Assembly: GCA_049652745.1 (NCBI GenBank)
Contig: JBASEY010000049.1
Location: forward strand, 1-64,000
DNA from: JBASEY01 sp049652745
Lineage (GTDB): Bacteria; CSSED10-310
Length of the DNA stretch: 64,000 nucleotides
Direction of reading: 5' to 3'
The position numbers and the translations under genes are program-made. This document shows positions 1 to 9,020 of the stretch, piece after piece (position 1 is the stretch's first letter; each line of letters opens with the position of its first letter). Under the pieces are notes generated by a model. The model made no database searches. It saw only the letters and a program-made list of their open reading frames with translations, and was not told the DNA's origin.

Positions 1-141
1 GCGATTTGTAATCTGTAACTCATTGATTTTACAGTGTTTCATTTTGTAGTGCCAAGAGTTTTTTGTGCCTTGTTATCTAATTGATTCTAAATACTTTTTA
101 TAAAATCACTGTAAAAGATGAGTTAAAGATCCCGGGTTCAA

Positions 142-183
142 CCCCCCTTCTCCAGCTATGGAGAAGGTGCAGGGGGATGAGGT
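142..183. repeat. REP-like palindromic element
   Basis: A 7-bp perfect stem (147-153 with 160-166, loop AGCTAT) is extended by a C5/G5 pairing (142-146 with 172-176) after a 5-nt bulge. Read on the minus strand it begins with a CTCATCC-type start followed by CACCTTCTCC and its complement. This resembles the short palindromic intergenic elements common in many bacterial genomes. It lies just beyond the stop of the GH84 gene, so it could also act as a transcript-end hairpin. Only one copy is visible, so the repeat assignment is inference. Confidence 0.4.
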
Positions 184-266
184 CTAAGCTCGGAAATGGC
201 CAGTGGATAAGGTCTCTCCGAGCGATGCCTTACAGGATCGAAAGAGGGATCACGCCAGAAGACAAT

Positions 267-1511
267 TCAGGATTGCGTTTTCAATTCCAAGATCAAATCC
301 GCAATCGGTGTGGACCATCTGGGATCGCGAGGTATCAGGCATTCCGGTGAAGGGCCGGATTTTTCAATCCGTTTGCACAGCGCAATCAAGTAATCCAGGT
401 CTCCCAGCAAAGTTCTGACAAACGGAAAAATTTCAACCCAAATGTTATTCATGCGAACAAGGTTATCTTCGTCACGAAACCTGCTTCTCATGGCTTTCAA
501 CGCCTGTATAGGGGAGGGCTCGGCAGGGTTTCGAAAATACGATTTGACGGAGTTCAACAGGTCTTTCCATAAATCGGAAACTCCAAAAGGTGTATAAAAA
601 TAGCCAAAAAGATCGCTTAGAATTTGATAAGATTTGGAATCGGTCGTCAGTTTTGACAGTGCGCAACTAAAAGCCTGGGCCGGATCATAGGTTTGAGGGT
701 TTCTGATCCATTCGGCAAGAGTGAACATATTCATCAATGAGGCCGTGTAAATATCCGATGGATTGATCAAAAGGCCAGCGGATGAGGTGGTTAAACTTGC
801 GGAGCGTCCGGTGATCGGGCCAGGGAAGAACGAATTTGCCGGGACATAGTCGTTGGCAGGAAAATTATCCCATATCAACGGTTTTCTATGGAGCATTTCT
901 TGGACAGGGTTCAAGTCCAAAGCATCGATCGTGCGCGATATGACCGTGTTTCCTGTCCAGAATATCCGGCATTCAGAGGGAATGAGTCGGCCGATACGGT
1001 TTAAATATTCGCCGGCATTTTTTTCGGTCGATAAATGGTAACCGCTATATATCGTCGGGCAAAAGAACCATTCGGTATCTCCACCGATATCATTCATCAG
1101 CATTTGCACTAAGGCTGAATGAAAATCGGGATCAGCTTTCTCCCATGGGATATCGTCCATCAAAAGAGCCAGCCCGGTCGCGCCTGTATTTTTCAGATCT
1201 TTAAAACGCTGTCGAAGTATCTCGGCGTCATTTTTGTCAATACTCAATCCCGGAGAAATAGACAAAACGGTGCAGATATTTTTCCGGCGCCCTTTTTTGT
1301 TGAGGTGTTGAAAGTGTTTGAGGATTTTAGGGGGGTATGGAAGGCGCCAATTCAAACGATGAAAAGTGTCGAATTTTGGAGCATAGACAAAGGTATTCAA
1401 GGATTCTTCGGAAAGCTTGTCAATCAGATCGAGGCGTTGATCCGGCGTCCACGGGCTCCCATAAAAGCCTTCGATGATCCCTGATAGAAAATCTGCATGT
1501 TCAGTTGTCAT
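267..1511 (-). CDS. GH84 family beta-N-acetylglucosaminidase (O-GlcNAcase/NagJ-like catalytic domain)
   Basis: Predicted retaining glycosidase that removes N-acetylglucosamine, as in the GH84 family (O-GlcNAcase, NagJ). The N-terminus carries the family signature GIIEGFYG followed by PW (residues 11-21). A KFD-FHR-WRLPY block follows at about 46-59. The paired catalytic aspartates LLMDD are at 119-120, and an IWDNFPANDY segment matches the GH84 substrate-binding region. About 414 aa, essentially the catalytic domain alone. There is no signal peptide, so it is probably cytoplasmic. I chose the ATG 6 nt beyond the upstream Nif3 stop. The longer in-frame start at 1559 would only add residues overlapping that gene. 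It is the last gene of the minus-strand run from folK. The family call is firm; the natural substrate is unknown. Confidence 0.88.
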   Translation of the reverse strand: MTTEHADFLSGIIEGFYGSPWTPDQRLDLIDKLSEESLNTFVYAPKFDTFHRLNWRLPYPPKILKHFQHLNKKGRRKNICTVLSISPGLSIDKNDAEILRQRFKDLKNTGATGLALLMDDIPWEKADPDFHSALVQMLMNDIGGDTEWFFCPTIYSGYHLSTEKNAGEYLNRIGRLIPSECRIFWTGNTVISRTIDALDLNPVQEMLHRKPLIWDNFPANDYVPANSFFPGPITGRSASLTTSSAGLLINPSDIYTASLMNMFTLAEWIRNPQTYDPAQAFSCALSKLTTDSKSYQILSDLFGYFYTPFGVSDLWKDLLNSVKSYFRNPAEPSPIQALKAMRSRFRDEDNLVRMNNIWVEIFPFVRTLLGDLDYLIALCKRIEKSGPSPECLIPRDPRWSTPIADLILELKTQS

Positions 1512-1516
1512 AAGCG

Positions 1517-2263
1517 CTAAATCGGGTTGGGAATATCGATAAATTCCACAGGAATACAAAAATATTTCGCGAGATGGTCTGCCAGGGCAATAGGTCCGGG
1601 ACGTTCAGAGTTATAATGACCGGCTCGATAAAGGGTGATACCGAGTTCCTCGGCAATCCGAATCGAAGGTTCCGAGATTTCGCCGGTTATCAGCGCATCC
1701 AATTTTTTTTGAGCGACTTGTTCGATACCGCCAGATCCTGCTCCGGAAATCACCGCCAATGAAGTGATCGTATTATTTTTGAAACCGAAAATGGTTGACG
1801 GCTCCGGCAGGCAGGAATCCAGGCGGCTTTTTAATTTGTCGGAGGAAATCGGGGTCTCAAGATAAGCAATAAATCCTGCATCGAAGGGATCGTGTACAGA
1901 AAACCCCATATTCTGAATCAGTTGAGCGTTGTTCCCAATGACAGGATGCGCATCCAAAGGCAGATGGTATCCGGCAAGATTGATGTTATGATCTAAAAGT
2001 TGTTTGACTCGGTGTTTCAAAACGCCTGTCAGCGAAAATGGAGACGGGGTTGATTTCCAAAACAAACCGTGATGAACGATAATCATGTCGGCTTGTATAT
2101 CGATTGCAGCTTGGAAAAGTCGTTGGCTGACAGATACGCCTGTCACTATCTTTTTAATAGTTTCTGATCCTTCGACCTGCAGGCCGTTGACACAATAATC
2201 CGAAATCATGTCGACGTTGAGAAACTCCGCCAGGTGCTCAATTATTTTCTGCCTGGCTATCAT
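1517..2263 (-). CDS. Nif3-like dinuclear metal centre protein (YbgI/YqfO family)
   Basis: Member of the Nif3/YbgI family, toroidal hexamers with a dinuclear metal site. It is often annotated as GTP cyclohydrolase 1 type 2, but the real substrate is unsettled. Metal-ligand motifs are in order: VHHG (His64-His65), YHLPLDAHP (residues 99-107) and GHYNSE (His216, Glu220). The length of 248 aa matches the short form without the inserted PII-like domain. The gene ends 5 nt before the GH84 start and begins 1 nt after the panC stop, so it belongs to the pan-fol transcription unit. Confidence 0.9.
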   Translation of the reverse strand: MIARQKIIEHLAEFLNVDMISDYCVNGLQVEGSETIKKIVTGVSVSQRLFQAAIDIQADMIIVHHGLFWKSTPSPFSLTGVLKHRVKQLLDHNINLAGYHLPLDAHPVIGNNAQLIQNMGFSVHDPFDAGFIAYLETPISSDKLKSRLDSCLPEPSTIFGFKNNTITSLAVISGAGSGGIEQVAQKKLDALITGEISEPSIRIAEELGITLYRAGHYNSERPGPIALADHLAKYFCIPVEFIDIPNPI

Positions 2264-2264
2264 C

Positions 2265-3125
2265 TTAAAACCTCACCGGTTCAAGGAAAACATTGTCGAT
2301 CAAGCGTACATTGTCCAGGAACGCAGCTATGGCGAGTACGGCGGGTTTGTTCAGATGTGTCAGCAAATTCAATTTTTCACGATCCCTGCATTCCAGGTAT
2401 TGAACCGAGATTTCCGGTGTGGTTTCAAGTACGCTTTGAGCGATATCGATGAGTACAGAGACGTTTTTCTCACCGGAAGACGCTGCTGCGGCGGCGGCGA
2501 TCAGACTTTTGTAAATATTGGGAGCTATTTCGCGGGCCTTTTCGGAAAGACGGACATTTCTGCTGCTCATAGCCAACCCGTCAGGCTCACGAATAGTCGG
2601 GCAAACACGTATTTTTGTTTGAAAATCCAGGTCGCAAACCATTTTGCGAATCACCAGAGCCTGCTGGGCGTCTTTCTGACCAAAATAGGCATTTTGAGGC
2701 ATGACAAGATTGAATAGTTTAGCCACGACGGTGGTGACACCTCGAAAATGCCCAGGCCTGAATGATCCACATAGTTTCTTGGTCAACCCGGAAACGGAGA
2801 CTGTTGTAGAAGAGTTTGGCGGATACATTTCTTCATTGGAAGGGATAAATACTAGATCAACTTGATATTTTCGACACAAATCCAAATCGCGTTTCTCATC
2901 TCGGGGATAGGTTTTCAAATCTTCACTACGATCAAATTGAGTCGGGTTGACAAAAATGCTGACAGTCACATGGTCATTTTCTTCCCGAGCTTTACGTATC
3001 AAAGAGCAGTGGCCTTCATGCAGAAATCCCATTGTGGGTACAAACCCGGTCGTTACATCCGGTTTGCTCCGCCGTAAATTTGCCAGATGGTTCAAAAGCG
3101 CCTTTTTCTCGCGAACAATGATCAT
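2265..3125 (-). CDS. panC: pantothenate synthetase
   Basis: Condenses pantoate with beta-alanine using ATP, the last step of pantothenate (CoA precursor) synthesis; cytosolic. It is a nucleotidyltransferase-fold enzyme. FVPTMGFLHEGH (residues 28-39) carries the HxGH-type ATP signature in the form HEGH, YFGQKDAQQ (148-155) binds ATP/pantoate, and a KMS-like SSRN block is at 187-190. The 286 aa length is normal. The start overlaps the panB stop by 4 nt, which indicates translational coupling. Confidence 0.97.
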   Translation of the reverse strand: MIIVREKKALLNHLANLRRSKPDVTTGFVPTMGFLHEGHCSLIRKAREENDHVTVSIFVNPTQFDRSEDLKTYPRDEKRDLDLCRKYQVDLVFIPSNEEMYPPNSSTTVSVSGLTKKLCGSFRPGHFRGVTTVVAKLFNLVMPQNAYFGQKDAQQALVIRKMVCDLDFQTKIRVCPTIREPDGLAMSSRNVRLSEKAREIAPNIYKSLIAAAAAASSGEKNVSVLIDIAQSVLETTPEISVQYLECRDREKLNLLTHLNKPAVLAIAAFLDNVRLIDNVFLEPVRF

Positions 3126-3922
3126 ATCAGGTCCTTGTAGGTATGTTCAGGTCCTGGAAAGCGACGGTTTCTGACATCGTCACAAAAGCGTTCGACGGCA
3201 GTTTTTATAGCATCGGTGAGGTCGCAATATTGAGCGACAAACTTGGGTTTAAACGCGGTGGTCAGCGATAAGATATCGTGCAGAACCAGAACCTGCCCGC
3301 TTACATCGATGCCGGCTCCGATGCCTATGGTCGGGACACGAATCGATTCTGTGATCAATTTCGCTGTTTTCGGCGGCACACATTCGATAACGATGCTGAA
3401 TACACCGGCTTCTTCAAGTTGCTGAGCGGCTTTGACAAGTAATTCCTGGTCACTGAGGGTTCGACCCTGCACTTTGTATCCACCCATGGCATGAATGGAT
3501 TGCGGAGTCAAGCCGATATGTCCCATTACCGGGATACCGTTTTCGACCAGTTCCCGGATCAAATCCAGGCGGCTGGAACCTTCAAGTTTGACGGCATGGG
3601 CTCCCGCACGCATTAAAGCGACGGCGTCTTTTCGAGCTGTCGATCCGCCGATTTGGGTCGATCCAAACGGCATGTCCCCGACAATCAGACATCTCGATGC
3701 CCCTCTGGCCACAGCTTTTACATGGTGAATCATGTCTTCAATCGTTACCGAAAGAGTGTCTTCGTAACCCAAAACCGCTGTTCCCACACTGTCCCCGACT
3801 AAAATGATGTCGATACCGGCGGCATCGACTATTCTTGCGGTTGGTGCATCATAGGCTGTTAACATAACGATCGGTTTTTCCCGATCATGGTTCTGTATTT
3901 CTGGAACTGTCACGCGTTTCAT
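3122..3922 (-). CDS. panB: 3-methyl-2-oxobutanoate hydroxymethyltransferase
   Basis: Makes ketopantoate from alpha-ketoisovalerate and methylene-tetrahydrofolate, the committed step to pantothenate. The metal-binding aspartates are visible in VGDSVG (Asp44) and VGDMPFGS (Asp83), followed by AVKLEG (Lys112, Glu114) and the PTIGIGAG segment near the C-terminus. At 266 aa it is full length. It overlaps folK upstream and panC downstream by 4 nt each, so folK-panB-panC forms a tightly coupled folate/CoA-precursor operon. No panE or panD is seen here. Confidence 0.97.
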   Translation of the reverse strand: MKRVTVPEIQNHDREKPIVMLTAYDAPTARIVDAAGIDIILVGDSVGTAVLGYEDTLSVTIEDMIHHVKAVARGASRCLIVGDMPFGSTQIGGSTARKDAVALMRAGAHAVKLEGSSRLDLIRELVENGIPVMGHIGLTPQSIHAMGGYKVQGRTLSDQELLVKAAQQLEEAGVFSIVIECVPPKTAKLITESIRVPTIGIGAGIDVSGQVLVLHDILSLTTAFKPKFVAQYCDLTDAIKTAVERFCDDVRNRRFPGPEHTYKDLI

Positions 3923-4428
3923 AGCGAAGGTTTCCTCCCTGACTGTTGATAGTGTTTAACTGTCAATCTATCGGCAAGGTCGGCCAATAATGATGACATT
4001 GTTTTTCCTGACAAAGGATGCCGTATCAGCGGGTCTATTTCACACATCGGAACCAGGACAAAACGCCGTAAATGCATTTGTACATGAGGTATTACGAGTC
4101 GAGAGGACACGATGACACGTGTTTCCCATAAAAGGATATCGATATCCAGAGTTCGTGGACCCCAACGCGTGAACGTGTTCCGATGGAAATTCTTTTCAAG
4201 TTCCTGGTTGAAATCCAATAATTCCAAAGGACTCAACGCTGTGCGGATTTTGACCACACCATTGATAAACCATGGCTGATCGGTGAAACCAAAGGGTTCT
4301 GTCAGGTACCATCCGGACACGGCTTCCACTGAAAGGGATTTGCATGCTTTTAAACTCTGAACTGCTGAAATGCAGTTGGCGAATGGATCTCCAAGATTTG
4401 AACCTATTCCGAGAAAAACAGTTTCCAT
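3919..4428 (-). CDS. folK: 2-amino-4-hydroxy-6-hydroxymethyldihydropteridine diphosphokinase
   Basis: HPPK transfers pyrophosphate from ATP to hydroxymethyl-dihydropterin in folate synthesis. It has the N-terminal LGIGSNLGDP (residues 6-14) and the family signature RWGPRTLDIDILL (88-100) with metal-binding Asp95 and Asp97. Its 169 aa length is typical. A purine-rich AGAGGA lies 6-8 nt before the ATG. It is the first gene of the minus-strand pan operon, facing mtnP across a 164-bp divergent intergenic region. The next folate enzyme, folP, is elsewhere in this window (16.5 kb). Confidence 0.95.
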   Translation of the reverse strand: METVFLGIGSNLGDPFANCISAVQSLKACKSLSVEAVSGWYLTEPFGFTDQPWFINGVVKIRTALSPLELLDFNQELEKNFHRNTFTRWGPRTLDIDILLWETRVIVSSRLVIPHVQMHLRRFVLVPMCEIDPLIRHPLSGKTMSSLLADLADRLTVKHYQQSGRKPSL

Positions 4429-4592
4429 GCAAAATCCTCTTCAGATTCGAATGTATCATTTAAACTATCACTTGACCAGATTGATCATTTTTATCACGCT
4501 CGCCGATTCCCAGTTTGAAAGCTTAAAAAAGATATGTTAAACATATTGCCCGGTTACTGAAGGTTAACAAGATTCTGAAGAAAGGGCTGGAT

Positions 4593-5444
4593 ATGGATGT
4601 TAAAGTAGCGGTTATCGGCGGCAGTGGATTATACGATATTCCCGGGATGAAGCTATTGGATACGTTTGCTATGGAAACTCCCTTTGGGTCTCCTTCTGAT
4701 GCCGTCAATATTCTTGATATGGAGGGAATCCCGGTTGCATTCCTGCCTCGCCATGGACGAGGCCACAGGATCAATCCGACATTTGTCAATTCCAGAGCCA
4801 ATCTTTTCCTGCTCAAAAGCCTTGGAGTTCGGTTCATCATATCGATCAGCGCCGTCGGAAGTCTCAAAGAGACTATCGCTCCCAGGGAATTCGTCGTCCC
4901 TGATCAAATTATCGATAGAACTAAAAGTCGGGTGAACAGCTTTTTTGAGCCTTACGCTGTTCATGTCGGGTTTGCCAATCCTTTTTGCAGTCGATTAGGG
5001 AACTACCTGACTGAGACCGGAAGAGAAATCGGTGTCACGGTTCACCAAGGCGGCATATATGTCTGCATGGAAGGACCGCTCTTTTCCACCAAAGCGGAAA
5101 GTGCTTTGCATCGTTCGTGGGGCGCCTCGATTATCGGTATGACCGCTCTTCCTGAAGCCAAGCTGGCCCGGGAAGCGGAGATGTGTTATGCCACAGTGGC
5201 TTTGGTCACGGATTATGATGTCTGGAAAGATGATGAGGAAGTCGAAACCCAGCAGATACTGGAAAATATCAAAGCGAATACGGATCATGTCAAAGAGCTT
5301 ATCAAGAAAGTTATCCCCAAACTCGATCTCGATGCGGAATGTCAATGCCATTCGGCATTACAGGGCGCAATGATCACTGATCCGAAGTTGATACCGGATG
5401 AAACCAAACGCGCCTGGGGGCCGTTGACTAAAAAATATCTCTAA
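4593..5444 (+). CDS. mtnP: S-methyl-5'-thioadenosine phosphorylase (or MTA/MTI-type purine nucleoside phosphorylase)
   Basis: Phosphorolysis of methylthioadenosine to adenine and methylthioribose-1-phosphate, in methionine salvage. It shows the MTAP/PNP-family-2 features: IGGSGLYDIPG (residues 8-18), the phosphate-binding PRHGRGH (52-58), GGIYVCMEGPLFSTKAE, and the C-terminal GMTALPEAKLAREAEMCYA with a TDYD purine-site aspartate. At 283 aa it is the normal size. It is a monocistronic plus-strand gene divergent from folK and convergent with a DUF3467 gene (14-nt gap). MTA and methylthioinosine specificity cannot be separated by eye. Confidence 0.9.
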   Translation: MDVKVAVIGGSGLYDIPGMKLLDTFAMETPFGSPSDAVNILDMEGIPVAFLPRHGRGHRINPTFVNSRANLFLLKSLGVRFIISISAVGSLKETIAPREFVVPDQIIDRTKSRVNSFFEPYAVHVGFANPFCSRLGNYLTETGREIGVTVHQGGIYVCMEGPLFSTKAESALHRSWGASIIGMTALPEAKLAREAEMCYATVALVTDYDVWKDDEEVETQQILENIKANTDHVKELIKKVIPKLDLDAECQCHSALQGAMITDPKLIPDETKRAWGPLTKKYL

Positions 5445-5458
5445 GTCGCAAAAACGTT

Positions 5459-5767
5459 TTACTGCACTATTTCAGGTTCTCGGCGCATCATCGGAACTGA
5501 CGGCAACTTGATTTCACCATATTTGTTCTCAAAATTCCGAATATTTTGGGTCAATGCCAGAAGCAGTTGCTTGGCCGTTTTGGGGTTCAGAACGACCCGG
5601 CTGCCTATCCGAATATATTCGGTGCCCGGAAGAAACATTCCAAAATCAATGATAAACTCATTTTCTGAACTGAGTACCGTAGCGACGTTGGAGTAAACTC
5701 CGCCTTCATCCTTGGGATCAATTTTCATTTTTAACTGACGCGGTTGAGGTTCCATTTTTGATTTCAT
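5459..5767 (-). CDS. DUF3467 domain protein
   Basis: Small soluble protein of 102 aa with the DUF3467 pattern: a VYSN start, then FIIDFGMFLPG, RVVLNPKTAKQLLLALTQNI and a final YGEI. The family has no established biochemical function. A strong AAGGAG Shine-Dalgarno lies 7 nt before the ATG. The gene begins 3 nt after the stop of the B12 radical SAM gene, so it is probably the last cistron of the asparagine-synthase-like/radical SAM operon and may serve the same pathway. Confidence 0.8.
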   Translation of the reverse strand: MKSKMEPQPRQLKMKIDPKDEGGVYSNVATVLSSENEFIIDFGMFLPGTEYIRIGSRVVLNPKTAKQLLLALTQNIRNFENKYGEIKLPSVPMMRREPEIVQ

Positions 5768-5770
5768 TTA

Positions 5771-7066
5771 TTATCTCCTTAAAAAAGCAGGTGTAAATTT
5801 TGAGCGCACCAGCTTCAAGCGAGCAGCCAATTTCGCTTTGTAAAGCTCAGTATAGAAGGATCGAACTGTCCATCCTTCAGGAATATAGACCACTTGTCCC
5901 GGGCGACGGTAATTATCCCATGAATCAATCAAAAAGTGTCCGCTTTTGCCGGCTGTATGATATAGTTGGCTGCCTGGAAGTGGAGCAGCGGGTTCAAAAC
6001 GTATGGCGCATTTTTTGAGATTGCATGCATATCGAACGGTTTGTCGTAATTCTGATCGGGTTTCAGTCGGAATACCTAGAGAAAAAACAGCCAGGGGTTG
6101 AATGGATGTTTCTGCAAGTTGAACAAATAATTGGCGTGCGTGATCCAGATCTTCGTGTGTGCCCAATATGGATTGAAGTCGCGGAACTCCAGTTCCTAAT
6201 CCAAAAATGATTTGTCTGCAACCGGCTTCGGCCATTTCCCGACACAAGTCGATATTCACTTGACTGATTCTGGCCGTGCAACTAAAAGTGACCGGAACAG
6301 ATTGAATACCTTGACAAATTTCCGACACATGGTTCGGATCCATAGTGAAATTCTCATCGAAAAATTCGATATGCCGCACGCCGAACCGTTGATGCAGATG
6401 CTCGATCGTACCGATTATCCGTGCAGCAGAGTGCGACCGAATAGGAACTCCGTCTCGAAAACGCAAAGGACAATGGCTGCAATGAAAAGGGCATCCCCTG
6501 TGAGTCAGAATATGACCGACTGGAACCTTACCGGATCCATAAAAAAGTTCGTAGGGAATTTCCGGTAAATCATCCAGGTTTTCGTATAAGCACTTCCCCG
6601 GATTTGTGATCAAGGATCCATCATCGGCACGATGGATCAAACCAGGCGATTCGTAAGGATTATCGGTAAGACGCTCTAAAAGCAGACGAAACTGCATTTC
6701 GCCCTCACCTGTGATTACACCATTTACCGTCGAGTTCCTCAGTGCTGTTTCCGGATTGTTGGAAGCTTCCACCCCGCCGAAAACAATAAACGCATTCGGA
6801 GCGGCCTTTCGTATGATACCGGCCAGCTTATGCGATTCCGTCATCGTATTGACGAAAGTCTGAAAACCGGCGCAGTCGGGTGTCCAGGTTCGAAGCAGGT
6901 TCTGCAGCGAATGGTGAAGATTTTGACCGAACAGAACACGCAATTCACATTCGAAGGCATGGGCTATAGCTGCATTCAAGGCTATACCCAGCGGCAATAC
7001 GGGAAAAGGCGTTTGCAGTGACCCTGCAGCAACAGGGTTTAAAAGCAGAACTCGTAATTTTTTCAC
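5771..7066 (-). CDS. cobalamin-binding-domain radical SAM protein
   Basis: N-terminal Rossmann-like B12-binding-type domain (about residues 1-150, containing VFGGVEASNNPE and VITGEGE), then a radical SAM TIM-barrel whose cluster motif reads RGCPFHCSHCPL (CxxxCxxC). It therefore probably catalyses a SAM-dependent radical methylation, rearrangement or cyclisation. The true start is very likely the GTG at 7066, which overlaps the upstream TGA as GTGA. The in-frame ATG at 7156 would push 30 residues into the previous gene. About 431 aa. It is translationally coupled to the asparagine-synthase-like gene and followed 3 nt later by DUF3467. The substrate is unknown. Confidence 0.85.
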   Translation of the reverse strand: MKKLRVLLLNPVAAGSLQTPFPVLPLGIALNAAIAHAFECELRVLFGQNLHHSLQNLLRTWTPDCAGFQTFVNTMTESHKLAGIIRKAAPNAFIVFGGVEASNNPETALRNSTVNGVITGEGEMQFRLLLERLTDNPYESPGLIHRADDGSLITNPGKCLYENLDDLPEIPYELFYGSGKVPVGHILTHRGCPFHCSHCPLRFRDGVPIRSHSAARIIGTIEHLHQRFGVRHIEFFDENFTMDPNHVSEICQGIQSVPVTFSCTARISQVNIDLCREMAEAGCRQIIFGLGTGVPRLQSILGTHEDLDHARQLFVQLAETSIQPLAVFSLGIPTETRSELRQTVRYACNLKKCAIRFEPAAPLPGSQLYHTAGKSGHFLIDSWDNYRRPGQVVYIPEGWTVRSFYTELYKAKLAARLKLVRSKFTPAFLRR

Positions 7067-8910
7067 AACAGATCGTCCAATGATTCCGGGACGGAAGCAT
7101 CGATAGGCGCATCCAAATGGAATCGGCACCACAATTCCAACATTGCCATGTTCCATATTTTAAAAGGATGTCTTTCGATACCCTTTGAATAAAAAGCGGC
7201 CACTTCCTTTTGAACGCTTTCCGGTCGCAGGATACCTCGTCGACCGACAATCTCAGGAGACAGCAGATGTTCAATAACCGGCCGAAGCTCACGCCGAGCC
7301 CATAAATCCATCGGCACGATAAAGCTCATTTTGCGCCGGGTCCGTGTTTCCATCAACAGGCAGTCATCCAGAGCTTGAAACATCAGATATCTCAGCTTTC
7401 CGTCCGGCGCTTTTTCATAACCTGGAACCGAACGAAGCAGATCCACGACACGCCTATCAACCAGAGGGCTGCGAGCTTCAAATCCATGAGCATGACTCAT
7501 GGAATCGACATCGCGCAATTGAAGATTGGATACTTCATGATGGAAAAGCAAATTTTCGAGCCGATTGATTGGATCCTCGTTTTCTGCAGGCTTGTCATAC
7601 ATAGAGATCATTTCATCCGGTGTCATATCCGAATCGATTGACTGGATAAAGTCAGGTTGAAGCAGGTTGAGAAGACTGGAAGTGGAGAAGAGGAGTTTGA
7701 AATGACGATATTGGGCGGGGACACCGGCTTTTAACGCTTCAAGACGATCCATGCGATATGCTGTACGCCTGTTGACCAGCTTTGCCGACTGAAAAATCAT
7801 CCCGCGCAAAAATGAGGGTATGGACAACCACCTTTTTGTGAGCTGCTGCAGGCGTTGAAATTGTTTGAACCAGTGTGAGCCGATGAAAACTTCATCGCCT
7901 CCTGTCCCGGTTAACACAGTATGGATGTTTTTAGGGAGAGAACCGGCTACGAGATAGGTGTTAATAGCGTCTCCGGAAGGTTGGTGTAAATGGGCCACTA
8001 TCCCGGGCAAAGCTTGTTTGACGATATCGGGCGATATCGTGAATTCGTGATGAACGGTGCCGTAATGATCTGCTATGAGTTTTGCATAATAAAATTCATT
8101 ATAGGATTCATAACCTGATCCTGCGCCTTTGTACCCTATGGTAAATGTGTTGATCGGCGAGATACCGGCTTTGGCGGCAAGGCTCACAACGGCGCCGGTA
8201 TCCGTTCCTCCGCTTAGAAAAAAACCGGTGTTTGCATGGTCAGGTGGAATCGCGTCCAAAACAGCCTGTTCAAGCGCTGTACGCAAATCTGCAGCCGCAT
8301 CTTTTCCGGAAATTCGTTTACCTGAATTGCTGGAAATTGGTTGGTAACGGATGATTTCCGTTTTACCGTTGTGCCATCGAAGGTGAAACCCAGGCCTGAG
8401 CATCTGTATCGATTGGTAGATAGTGATGGGATCAGGGGGGCAAATCATCGACAGGTATAGGGAGACTGCTGCATGATTGAGAGCTCGCGTAACGCCTTCC
8501 ACGCTGAGAATAGCTTTTGGAGAGGATGCAAAAATACATCTTTTCGTGTCACAAATATAATATAGAGGACGGGATCCGGAAAGATCTCGAAATAGATCGA
8601 GCGTTTCCGATAGTGAGTCATATGCGGCAATAGAATACAAGCCGGCCGTGTCGTTTCCGAGCGTCAAAGTTTGTCGATTATGCCAATCGAGTTGCGTTTT
8701 GGAATCGATGTAGCCATCGACAACCCACACTTTTCCGTTTGTTCGGTAAGGCTGGTTGGACGAGCGGTCGGCAGATGGATAGCTCCCAATAAAGCCATTT
8801 TTAAAAGTATGAATCTGGGCATCGGAAAAGCTGCGATGGCTCAAAGCAGCTTTCATTTTTTCGACATCTTTATTTGTATGCGTACCGATTATCCCGAATA
8901 TGGCACCCAA
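7063..8910 (-). CDS. asparagine-synthase-like amidotransferase lacking the Cys2 nucleophile
   Basis: Two-domain AsnB-family protein (615 aa). An N-terminal Ntn-type glutaminase-like domain (about 1-200) is followed by an ATP-pyrophosphatase synthetase domain with PP-loop SGGTDT (233-238) and a C-terminal SMSHAHGFEARSPLVD block. True asparagine synthases start MCGIFG with Cys2 as nucleophile. Here the start is MGAIFG (TTG codon, with GGGAGA 6 nt upstream), so the glutaminase half should be inactive. This resembles beta-lactam synthetase and lasso-peptide cyclase relatives, which adenylate a carboxylate for amide bond formation. The stop overlaps the radical SAM gene. No obvious precursor-peptide gene is adjacent, so a small-molecule or cell-surface substrate is equally possible. 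Confidence 0.82.
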   Translation of the reverse strand: MGAIFGIIGTHTNKDVEKMKAALSHRSFSDAQIHTFKNGFIGSYPSADRSSNQPYRTNGKVWVVDGYIDSKTQLDWHNRQTLTLGNDTAGLYSIAAYDSLSETLDLFRDLSGSRPLYYICDTKRCIFASSPKAILSVEGVTRALNHAAVSLYLSMICPPDPITIYQSIQMLRPGFHLRWHNGKTEIIRYQPISSNSGKRISGKDAAADLRTALEQAVLDAIPPDHANTGFFLSGGTDTGAVVSLAAKAGISPINTFTIGYKGAGSGYESYNEFYYAKLIADHYGTVHHEFTISPDIVKQALPGIVAHLHQPSGDAINTYLVAGSLPKNIHTVLTGTGGDEVFIGSHWFKQFQRLQQLTKRWLSIPSFLRGMIFQSAKLVNRRTAYRMDRLEALKAGVPAQYRHFKLLFSTSSLLNLLQPDFIQSIDSDMTPDEMISMYDKPAENEDPINRLENLLFHHEVSNLQLRDVDSMSHAHGFEARSPLVDRRVVDLLRSVPGYEKAPDGKLRYLMFQALDDCLLMETRTRRKMSFIVPMDLWARRELRPVIEHLLSPEIVGRRGILRPESVQKEVAAFYSKGIERHPFKIWNMAMLELWCRFHLDAPIDASVPESLDDLL

Positions 8911-9020
8911 ATCGATCTCCCATCTAAGAACTATTTGAATTCAAACCAACGATCGCCAACACATCCTATGCTGGAAATCCAAACACCATTTACATTTGAT
9001 CAGGGAAGGTTTATTTGTGT

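Noticed and set aside
129..160. tRNA or tmRNA 3' end suggested by GGTTCAA and CTTCTCCA
   Set aside because: The T-stem closes only three pairs, and no matching 5' acceptor or anticodon arm is found upstream. The palindrome explains the bases better.
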